Origin: Pholiota molesta
Lineage: Eukaryota; Basidiomycota; Agaricomycetes; Agaricales; Strophariaceae
Assembly (NCBI GenBank): GCA_014925825.1
Contig: JACGCK010000217.1
Span: forward strand, 1-64,000
Reading direction: 5' to 3'
DNA length: 64,000 nucleotides
Shown here: one piece after another, positions 55,619-64,000 of the stretch
Numbering within the stretch: the stretch's first letter is position 1
How the letters are laid out: each line of letters begins with the position of its first letter
Made by a program: the position numbers and the translations under genes
The notes under the pieces: model-generated
The model's database searches: none
The model's input: only the letters and a program-made list of their open reading frames with translations
What the model was told of the DNA's origin: nothing

Positions 55619-57354
55619 ATGGTACACCTATCAACAAGTGGAAGTAAGGCCTTGGACGACGTCGTTGTGGGTATACTCCTACTCCCTGTCATTTCCTCAG
55701 CTAACGTTCAGTCATCTGAAATTAAAGGCAAAGCTTGCTGGGGAGCATAAGATTCCTGGATTTGCCTTGGGCGCCACCACATCCGAAGGAGAGATCTATT
55801 TCGGAACTGGTGGATACAAAACCCTCGACGAGCCAGCAAGTGGTAAAGTCGATCCGGACACCGTCTTCTGGATTTGTAGCATGACGAAGTTGGTCGCTCA
55901 TGTACGTACGTCTATCTCGTGCAGTAATCCACAGCTTCTAATTAATCTGAGCTGTAGATCGCTGCCCTCCAGTTGATAGAACAGGGAAAACTGAAAGAGG
56001 AAACTCCCGTGTCGGAATACTTTCCTCAATTTGCGAACCCAGTCGTTTTAGACAACGTCATGTCGCCAAATCCTTCTTTCAAGCCTGCACAAAATGCTGT
56101 CCTAGTGAAGCACCTACTCAATTTTACAAGTGGTTTATTCTATCCTATGCTACCAGACTTTGGTACAAAGCAAACCGGCGCATACACGGGAATTCATGAC
56201 CCAAAAGACCCGCATTCGGACTTCCTTTCATTATTGAAGGTGTGTTATCGTCTCCAAAGTTTCTGCTTCAAGCAATATGACAATGCCTTTATGTACACAG
56301 GGTAAATACCCCGGTATTCCACTCGGTTTTGAACCTGGCACGAATTGTATGTCGCTCTGACGGGCTCGCTACCGTTATACATCCGGTATATTCACTATGT
56401 CTCTTGCGCAGTCGTGTATGGTTACGGCTCGGATATTCTTGGTTTCATTGTCGAAAAGATTAGTGGGACGACCTTTGAAAAGTATCTGTAAGTGCCAATT
56501 ACATCGTATCGCAGCTTCTTGAACAAAGAATATTGACCTTACAACGACATGAAGGCAAGAAAATGTTTTCAAGCCTTTAGGAATGAAAGCATCCTTCTAC
56601 CTTACCCCTGATTTGAAAGAGAAACTCCTTAAATTAAGTCTACGAACCGAGGATGGACAACTACACGTTTGGAACAACCAACCCGGGACAGGGCTCATAG
56701 AGCAGGATCCAAGCAAAAGTATGAATTTTCTTATTGTTGAGACTTCTCGCTTTATTAATCGTTTCTTACACAGTCTCGCGTCACCTTGGAGGTGTTGGGC
56801 TATACGTTTCCCTGCGCGATTATCTCAAGCTTTTGGAACACGTCCTTCAGATCCTTGGTAAGCAGTCACCTAGATCAGACCAGAAACCCATGGGTCGTCG
56901 TTAATTTCTCTTCACTAGGAGGGAAAGCGGCTGATCCGATTCTAAAACGAGAAACCGCAGAAAGCATGTTCGTTGGTGTTCTCAATGAAGATGGGGTAAA
57001 AAATCTGGACATCATAGTGGGCCCTCTGATGTCTGGATCAGGCGTCTCCTCCCAATGGAGCAATGCATTTGCTGTTTCAACAAAGGACTGGCCAAGCCAT
57101 CGTAGGAAGGGTTCCGGTTACTGTACGTGCTCATGCTAATTTTTTTTGAACTGTTATTAACATGACCTTGAATATTTAATATAGGGTCGGGATGGGCAGG
57201 AACATATTTCTTCATCGATCCTACGACGGGAATCGCTGTTGTTTATGGGACCCAGCTTATTAGCCCCGGCCTTGGAACCTTTGATCCTGAACTTTTGAAA
57301 GGTCTTACAGCATTTGAAGAGGCACTCTACGCTGGAATAGATGCTGGCAAATGA
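55619..57354 (+). CDS. Beta-lactamase-fold serine hydrolase (class C / EstB type), copy 1
   Basis: The family covers penicillin-binding-protein-like esterases, transesterases and peptidases. Nine exons (55619-55666, 55728-55901, 55958-56239, 56301-56346, 56412-56487, 56555-56718, 56774-56857, 56919-57122, 57185-57354) give 415 residues in exact frame. Motifs seen: the nucleophile SxxK in WICSMTKL; the second motif region VYGYGSDILG, where family members have YxN or YxS; RHLGGVGLYVSLRDYLKLL; and, near the C-terminus, GWAGTYFFIDPTTGIAVVYG. There is no signal peptide, so a cytosolic site is likely. Some fungal relatives act as acyltransferases in secondary metabolism, but no such cluster is evident, so the function remains open. 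Confidence 0.9.
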
Positions 57355-57550
57355 ATTCTATTCAATGTAATTGTTTCCGAAGTACCTATGTATGTATTAT
57401 AATGAAAGCAACCCTCTGAATGCATGTCGCACTTTAATCAAAGCCGCTGCGAGAAGCGCTGCCGGGGAGGGGCAAAGAGAGTGTCAAAAACGGCGGAGGC
57501 GGCGGTCGGTGGTGACGTTACGGCGCGGGCGGTGTCGACGTCGACTTGTC

Positions 57551-58333
57551 GTCGTCGTCGCCCAGGGTGCTTCGCAGGGCCTTGGACTCTGCAGATGGCG
57601 ATCGCCGATTCAGCGTCGCAGTGGTTGGCGAGGCCTGTGCTCCATCCCTGGCGCCTGGAATCGTTGTCGCCATGCACGGTCAAGGGATTCGGATTGCGAG
57701 GTCGTTCTTGCTGCAGCGCATGGCACGGCCGAGGTCAGCGTAGATTCAGACAGCACCAGTGACAACGAAACGCAACTCGCGCCCTGGACGCGTCGTCGCG
57801 GATGGTCGACGTCGTGGTCGTGGGCGCGGTCTAGCCCTCCGCGGAGCCGAACACTGTTTCTGGTGAATGCGCGTCGTTGCCCTGTGAAGCGCCGTCGATT
57901 CCGAGGCATCTTGGGCCGAATCTGGGCAGGTAAGGAGCTTGTGCGCGAGGCAGGATCGAGCACGGTCGGAGGTGCCGGTTGTGTGCCTTCGGCGCGTCGA
58001 TGAGGTGCTTCAGGCGCCCGACGGTCCGCCTTCGCGAGCGGGCGCACCCCCACCAGACACTGCGCGCCGGTCCGCGCCGCGTACAGGTTGCGCGGCACGC
58101 GCGCATGCCTCCGCCCCCATATCAATATTTCTGAGGCATTAGAGTGGTATCGTATACAGGACAAGACTATATGCAATGATTTGCTTTGGTTCATAAAGCC
58201 TGTAAAAATACTGTAATGCAGCCAGCAAACCTTGGAACGTCGAGCGTCTATACCTGTGTGACTGTGACATCGCAGACACATTTGAGTCACATCGCAGACG
58301 GGCCGTCCTTGTTCCCAACCATATTGACCGAAA
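57551..58333. other. GC-rich spacer between duplicate 1 and RSC7
   Basis: Overlapping GC-rich frames occur on both strands. The only identifiable part is the inverted IRE1 fragment at 57985-58119. The RSC7 promoter must lie in the last 200 bp. Confidence 0.45.
57985..58119 (-). pseudogene. Inverted fragment copied from the IRE1 luminal exon
   Basis: Read on the minus strand, it gives GCGCAGTGTCTGGTGGG, GTGCGCCCGCTCGCGAAGGC, GTCGGGCGCCTGAAGCACCT and CATCGACGCGCCGAAGGC. This matches IRE1 at about 49460-49590 almost exactly, apart from a missing stretch of about 14 bp. The frame piece VGRLKHLIDAPKA is still readable. Confidence 0.85.
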
Positions 58334-60283
58334 ATGCCACCCGCCGTCCCTAAAATCGTCATCCGCGCGCGCCCATCATCAACGCGTAACGCAACCGCGT
58401 CATCCGCAGCACCAACACCGACACCCGAAGCCGAATCAGAGCGCGAAGAAGACCCCGAAGACGAGGGCGACATCGAGGATGAGACCGCCATGGACGTCGA
58501 CCAGGAGGAGAGCCCCGGCCCTCAAGACGACAGCGAGCAGCCAGAAGGGGCCCCGGAGTTGTTGGCCGATACGCCAGCCCCCGGAAACGGGGGCGGCCAC
58601 CCGGGAGCAAGAAGATACCCAGTGGCGCCACGGGTACTCCGAGGGCGCGCGGGCGAGGTAGGGGTAGAGGGCGCGGGCGCGGGCGCGGTGCTGGAGGCTC
58701 GTTCATGATCAGACTACCGAAACGAGGCGACGAGGAGACTGAAGCTGAGGCGGATGTTGAAGCAGAGAATGAGGCGGAGGTGGAAGGTGGAAATGGGACG
58801 CCTGTCGAAGGCGAGCCCGAACCAGAGAAGGAGAAGGAGGTCCCAATCGGACGCGGGAAGCCGTTCAGGAACATCCAAGGCGCTGTCTATGTTATAGATG
58901 GCGACGAATTCGTTACTGACGACGATCCCAAGGGAGACGAGAAGATCGACAAGTTTGGGAACCTTCTTGGAGGTATGTTTCTTGCTACTACTACACAGAA
59001 ATGAATGAAACATGGCGCGTACAGGCCGCCGATTCAAAGCAGCGACATTCACTCTTCCCAATCGCCACCCACAACGGCAATACATGCTCGCCATTGATGC
59101 AGCGCGCACGTCTGGCTTCCGAGACTCTCTCTATTACTTCCGGCGCAACCTCCTCGCGCTGAAGCTTAACGCCACGCAGCCCGAAAAAGAATATCTCATT
59201 TCAGAGGGCAAACTTGGCTCCCACCTCCGCACACGGAGCGTCACGCTCGTCACTGCGCGGAGCGCTTTCAAGCTGCATGGCAGCAAAATGATCCTTGGTA
59301 AACCCCAATCCCCCCAAAAAAAATCACGTAGAACGGTACTAAAAGCAACCACTTCGCTCCACAGACGGCAAATGGGTCACAGATGACTACTACGAGGAGA
59401 AAGTGCTCGCGGACATCACCACGCGCGGCCTGAAAGCCGGCGACCCCGTCGGCGACCTCCCCGACCCCAACGCCGCGCACCACAACAACGAGCTCACCGC
59501 GCTCACCGCCGCCGCCGCGGCCACCTCGGCGAAGAACGAGCGCGGGGGCGGCGGCGGCGGCGGGCTGTACCGCGCGGGGGGGCCGACGACGATCTTCGGC
59601 GGCAGCGGCTGGGGCCCGTACAGCGACGGCCCGCTGAACGCGGTGCGCAAGAGCCTGCTCTCGCGCGACGGCGTCGCGGAGGACAACTGGATGTGGATGA
59701 TGGCGACGCGCGTGGCCGAGGCGAACGAGGGATGGGCGCGGCAGCGAAGGGAGGCGGTGCGGAGCGTGGAGAGCCTCATTGGCGTGGCACCCTCTGTACC
59801 TGTGCCCGCGCAGAGCCAGCCGCCCGTCGTCGCCAAGAAAGACGACGGAGAGGAAGGGAGAGATGAAGTGAACGGGACGGACGAAGGGCCTAAACCCAAG
59901 CCCAAGAAACGGAAAGTCGAGTTCGCGCAGAATACACCGATATTGGGGGCGTACGAGCCGCATTCGAACATCATCCAATGTAAGTATATTCCTGCCCAAC
60001 TCCTGGTTTCCTGACATCGATCTCCCTTCCTTTCCCAGACCGGTCCGACACCCAGCCAACATCGTACCGCTGGGAAGCCCTGCCTGACACCGCGGAGAAG
60101 CGGCGGGTTCTCGGCGGCACGAAGACGGGCAACGGCGCATGGGCGCTCGCGTGGGTGGATACCGTTATGGAGTTCCCTGATCCTGAGATACAGGAGAAGC
60201 ACTCAGCCGACGCGCAGGCGAGAGAGAGGCTGTGGCGGGAAGTGGAACGTGCTGGGGAGGCTCAGGTTGTTGATTTGACTTAA
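58334..60283 (+). CDS. RSC7: RSC7/NPL6-type subunit of a chromatin remodelling complex, one apparent frame break
   Basis: RSC7 is a subunit of the RSC/SWI-SNF remodeller in the nucleus. Exons are 58334-58972, 59025-59297, 59365-59979 and 60039-60283. The acidic N-terminus starts MPPAVPKIVIRARPS. The conserved domain reads GKPFRNIQGAVYVIDGDEF, KFGNLLGGRRFKAATFTLPN, MLAIDAARTSGFRDSLYYFR, LISEGKLGSHLRTRSVTLVT and SAFKLHGSKMILDGKWVTDD. The C-terminus is YRWEALPDTAEKR ... AQVVDLT. The summed exons leave the frame one base short. Adding one C at the C-run 58578-58582 yields an AT-hook (PRKRGRPPGSKK) followed by an RG-rich tract and MIRLPKR, so that base is probably missing by error or recent mutation. 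A copy of its last exon lies at 53952-54215. Confidence 0.88.
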
Positions 60284-60986
60284 GTGCATTCGGTACATCG
60301 GTGTTGTTGTTTCTTATTTTATATGATGGATTCTGATGATAGATAGTTTTGTATAGATAGATCGACTTTCATCTCACGTAAGTAGCTTGAAAGTAATTGG
60401 TTGTTTTCAATCAAGCACCATGTAAAGTCAACAAATCATGGCTTAAAATAAATCAACCTCTTCTGCTCTCACAGTGGCTGCATGGTGCTGCACATCCCCG
60501 CTGCTGCTATTGACAAATAACGTTGAAATATGCCGCAGTCAACGATCCGTATCATGAAGTTTAGTCACTCCTTACATGAGGGACATGACCCACATAATCC
60601 GATGTAGTCGGTTCAGACTCGGTTGCCCGTTTCATGATGGGTCCAGTCAAGTTCCAGCACTCATGCGCTGCTTCAAGGCGACCAGAGTCACCAAACTTAC
60701 ATTCTGAATTTTACCAAGGCTGCACGCAATTTATAGTTTATATACAATGAGACCCTACAACTAGGGCTCAAATAGATCCATATACTGAATCTCTGGCTCC
60801 TTTGAAATGTTCTTGTAGACACGCAGCTACACGTGTATTACGAAGATCGAATGCGTGTCAGTGAAAGATGCAGAAATGGTCGATTTGTTGGTAAGAATCT
60901 GGAGCTGGAAATGATGATCATGGTCACCGGTCAGTGAGAGAATAGCACTCTTATCAAGCGTGTTCATGGCTATGAGTAATCGACTA

Positions 60987-60994
60987 TATAAAAG
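60987..60994 (+). promoter_or_regulatory. TATA box of serine hydrolase copy 2
   Basis: TATAAAAG ends 64 bp before the ATG at 61058, in a context identical to copy 1 (TATAAAAGCAGTGAGCGCTG). Confidence 0.6.
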
Positions 60995-61057
60995 CAGTGA
61001 GCGCTGACTTGCGAATAGATCAATTGCATTCTTTCTTCCCTTTCCAATCGCAGCAAA

Positions 61058-62814
61058 ATGGTACACCTAACAACAAGGGGAAGGACGGCCTTGGACGACG
61101 TCGTTGTGGGTGTACTCTTATTCCCCTGTGATTCCCTCGACTGACGTTCGATCGTATGCCATCGAAGGCAAAGCTTGCTGGGGAGCATAAGATCCCTGGA
61201 TTTGCCTTGGGCGCCACCACAGCCGAAGGAGAGATCTATTTCGGAACTGGTGGGTACAAAACCCTCGACGACCCAGCAAGTGGTAAAGTCGATCCGGACA
61301 CCGTCTTCTGGATTTGCAGCATGACAAAGTTGGTCGCTCATGTACGTCTATCTCTCTCATGCAGTAATCCACAGCTTTAATTGATTTGAGATGTAGATCG
61401 CCGCCCTCCAGTTGATAGAACAGGGCAAATTGAAAGAGGAAACTCCCGTGTCGGAATACTTTCCTCAATTTGCGAACCCCGTCGTTTTAGACAACATCAT
61501 GTCGCCAAATCCTTCTTTCAAGCCTGCACAAAATGTTGTCCTAGTGAAGCACCTACTCAATTTTACGAGTGGATTATTCTATCCTATGGTACCGGACTTT
61601 GGAATAAAGGTACCCCATTCATATGCGGGAATCCATGATCAGAAGGATCCGCATTCCGATTTCCTTTCACGATTGAAGGTGGGATGTCATCTCTACAACT
61701 CCTCCCTCAAAAAAATTGACAACTTCTGCATGTACGAAAGGGTAAATACCCCGGGATCCCCCTCGGTTTTGAACCTGGAACCAGTTGTATGTCCCTCTGA
61801 CCGACTCGCTACCGTTATGCAGTCAATATATTAACTATGCCTCTTGCGCAGTCCTGTATGGTTTCGGCTCGGATATTCTTGGTTTCATTGTCGAAAAGAT
61901 TAGTGGAACGACCTTTGAAAAGTATCTGTAAGTGCCACTCACATCGTATCACATCTTCTTAAAACAAGAAACGTTGACTTAATAACGACGTGAAGGCAAG
62001 AAAATGTTTTCAAGCCTTTGGGAATGAGAGCATCCTTCTACCTTACCCCTGATTTGAAAGAAAAACTCCTTGGATTAAGTCTACGAACCGAGGATGGAGA
62101 ATTACACGTTTGGAACAGCCAACCCGGGACAGGTATCATAGAGCGGGACCCAAGCAAAAGTATGAATTTTCTGATTGTCGATACTTCTACTTTTTTAATT
62201 GTCTTTTTATTTCGAAATATAGTTTCTCGTCATCAAGGCGGCATAGGATTATATGTTTCCCTGCGCGATTATCTCAAGCTTTTGCAACACATCCTTCAGA
62301 TCCTTGGTAAGCAATGACCAGTCACTTAGTACTAGATCACAAAGAAACCCATGCATGGGTCGTTGTTGATTTCTCTTCACTAGACGGGAAAGCGGCTGAT
62401 CCGATCTTAAAACGAGAGACTGCAGCAAGCATGTTCGTTGGCGTTCTCAATGAAGATGGGGTAAAAAATCTGGACATGACAGTGGGCCCTCTAATGCCAG
62501 GTGTCTCATCCCAATGGAGCAATGCATTTGCTGTTTCAACAAACGACTGGCCAAGCCGTCGTAGGAAGGGTTCCGGTTACTGTACGTGCTCATGCTAAAA
62601 GATTTTTGAACTGTTATTAACATGACCTTTGATGTTTAATATAGGGTCGGGATGGGCAGGAACATATTTCTTCATCGATCCTACGACGGGAATTGCGGTT
62701 GTTTATGGGACCCAGCTTATTGGCCTCGGCGTTGGAGCCTTTGATCCTGAAAATTTGAAAGGTCTTACAGCATTCGAAGAGGCACTCTACGCTGGAATAG
62801 ATGCTGGCAATTGA
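61058..62814 (+). CDS. Beta-lactamase-fold serine hydrolase (class C / EstB type), copy 2
   Basis: It shares the exon-intron plan of copy 1, starting MVHLTTRGRTALDDVV at 61058 and ending with TGA at 62812-62814. It keeps the SxxK nucleophile (WICSMTKL), LYGFGSDILG, SRHQGGIGLYVSLRDYLKLL and GSGWAGTYFFIDPTTG. Where copy 1 has RHLGG, copy 2 has RHQGG. Copy 2 also differs at the 3' end of exon 3 (IKVPHSYAGIHDQKDPHSDF). All splice sites read as GT-AG, and I see no disabling change. Because the two copies sit in duplicated promoters, they may be expressed alike, or may be diverging in substrate. Confidence 0.9.
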
Positions 62815-63005
62815 ATTCTATTTGATGTTGTAATTGTTTCCGAAGTACCTATGTATATATTATATTGAAAGCAACCCTCTAAATGCATGTCGCACTTTGA
62901 TCAAAGACGCTGCGGGAAGCGCTGCCATGGAGGGCAAAGAAAGTGTTAGGACGGCGGAGGCGGCGGTCGGTGGTGACGTACAGTGCGGGCGGTGTCGACA
63001 TCGGC

Positions 63006-63753
63006 GTCTTTCGTGCGTCGTGCGCCGCCGTCGTCCGTGCCTTGTCCATCCTTCGTTCGTCGTGGGACAGGCGCCGTGGCTAGTCGGTGAGTGTCGAAAC
63101 TCGGCGGTGATGTGGAGCAGGCAGCGGCGGTGTTAAGCGCATTCGTGGTCGTCGTAGCCGCAGAGAGGGGGTCGGGAGCATGCGGTGGCGACCAACGAAC
63201 GAGCTGCTCGTTTGCCATTGTTGTATGTTCCAGGAGGGAGCTGAAATAAGCGGCGGTGGCCGGGTTGAGGAACGAGCAGCGCTCATTTGGCATGTATGAT
63301 GTTGTAAATGGACAGGTAGCGGTCCTTGCCACTTGCCAGCCTTAATTACATAGATTGAAAGACACATTACAAATTCATGCTTGACCGAATACAACTCAAA
63401 GTAATTGCGGTAAGTCATGAGAAATATGGACAATCAAGAAAGTTCGGATAACATTGAAATGTTACAGTTATGAATACATCTACAAGTCAATAACATTCAA
63501 TTTGACGAGCACTTGTGGAGATGGGATGAATATACACACGGGATGCGAAATGTCTCTCGGAAACGAGTCGTCCTTCTAGCTCGAGCACAATCTGCATGTC
63601 TGATCTGCTGAAGGTATGTGACTCAGTATCAATACTGTTTTTTCGATAACAATAATTATCCTTACTTTTGGATGCACAAAAAATGTGACCAAGGTACTGA
63701 CCGAGTACTGGGCTTGAGATTCGGTGACCAATTTTTTTATATCTTTTTCTAAG
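63006..63753. other. Intergenic, no gene recognised
   Basis: The first 200 bp are GC-rich and the rest AT-rich. I see nothing supportable on either strand. Confidence 0.4.
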
Positions 63754-63949
63754 GAATGATCGTTTTCCAGAGACTATCGCAGTCAAAGCTTGTCAAGATA
63801 GGTATCCAGAGGGGGGATCTCGGGCTTTGACATTATGTGTCAGCATACCGCTTCATCCGAGAGACTGTATTTCACACCTTGAGACCCTTGCGGACGCGAA
63901 TCTTCGTAACAAGCTCCCCGAGCTTGCTACCTGGCTCAAGCGGAGCTGA
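63754..63949 (+). CDS. Possible C-terminal exon of an unrecognised gene
   Basis: After a good acceptor (TTTTTCTAAG) a frame without ATG runs 64 codons: NDRFPETIAVKACQDRYPEG, ... SHLETLADANLRNKLPELAT and WLKRS, then TGA at 63947-63949. The amphipathic, leucine-rich end looks like real protein. Upstream exons were not found and no family is recognised. Confidence 0.3.
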
Positions 63950-64000
63950 CAGAAGATTAGAATGTCAGTTGCAAGTAAGTAGACATATTCATGTTTGACT

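Larger units (their letters stand above)
53952..57550. repeat. Segmental duplication, copy 1 (matches 60007-63005)
   Basis: From TTTCCTGACATCG (53952) to the GTGTCGACGTCG region near 57550 this segment follows 60007-63005 in order: end of the RSC7 last intron, last exon, 3' flank, serine hydrolase gene and its GC-rich 3' flank. Copy 1 is about 0.5 kb longer, mainly because of the 498 bp MITE at 54587-55084. Confidence 0.9.
60007..63005. repeat. Segmental duplication, copy 2 (matches 53952-57550)
   Basis: This copy includes the end of the genuine RSC7 gene and a second serine hydrolase. It lacks the MITE found in copy 1. Its left edge falls inside the last RSC7 intron, so the unit copied to copy 1 began there. 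Confidence 0.9.

Noticed and set aside
57610..58491. 293-codon minus-strand frame
   Set aside because: It joins the inverted IRE1 fragment and the antisense of RSC7 exon 1 in a GC-rich stretch. There is no independent support.
59268..60202. Minus-strand frames of 270-290 codons over RSC7
   Set aside because: They are antisense to conserved RSC7 exons.
1..64000. tRNA or rRNA genes
   Set aside because: Words like GGTTCGA occur in isolation (for example near 3294 and 3643), but no cloverleaf-compatible arms or intragenic promoter pairs were found. A covariance-model search would be decisive.

Overview
The window comes from the nuclear genome of a filamentous basidiomycete, most likely a mushroom-forming agaricomycete. 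The genes are split by many 45-70 nt GT-AG introns. The proteins include fungal PEX3, IRE1, an RSC7-type remodelling subunit, a GH127 enzyme and fungal P450s, and decayed transposons lie between them. Most exon boundaries were worked out by hand from splice consensus, reading frame and comparison between paralogues inside the window. For PEX3, IRE1 and the first serine hydrolase the summed exon lengths divide exactly by three.

Layout. 1-3.7 kb: 5' part of an intact Ty1/copia retrotransposon on the minus strand, with LTR and a copia-type primer binding site. 3.75-5.3 kb: an aminoglycoside-phosphotransferase-like kinase. 5.3-7.6 kb: decayed repeats. 7.7-28.7 kb: a cation diffusion facilitator, PEX3, a P450 pseudogene and three dispersed members of one zinc-finger family (7.7, 14.6 and 24.3 kb), separated by GC-rich decayed stretches and minisatellites. 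29.4-37.3 kb: two more P450 copies. One is intact. The other carries a Tc1/mariner-like MITE upstream and is broken by a LINE fragment. 37.5-40.8 kb: a secreted GH127 glycoside hydrolase. 41.6-45.4 kb: an F-box/LRR-like gene containing a 1.94 kb foldback element placed exactly where a GT-AG intron would restore the frame. 47.4-52.1 kb: IRE1. 52.9-53.8 kb: a second APH-like gene. 53.95-63.0 kb: a segmental duplication. Each copy holds a beta-lactamase-fold serine hydrolase and the 3' end of RSC7, and the complete RSC7 gene lies between them.

There is no operon-like pathway. The conserved housekeeping genes (PEX3 for peroxisomes, IRE1 for the unfolded protein response, RSC7 for chromatin) sit among duplicating accessory families (P450, zinc finger, serine hydrolase, APH-like). 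The paralogues record each other's history: they show an empty insertion site for the hAT-like MITE, an intron present in only one P450 copy, and a CpG-to-TpG nonsense codon in another.

Several otherwise good genes (CDF, F-box, second APH, RSC7) each carry one or two single-base frame breaks, mostly at homopolymers. This may reflect sequence errors rather than gene death. The most interesting objects are the zinc-finger family with its unrecognised conserved N-terminal block, and the foldback element that looks like a transposon-derived intron.
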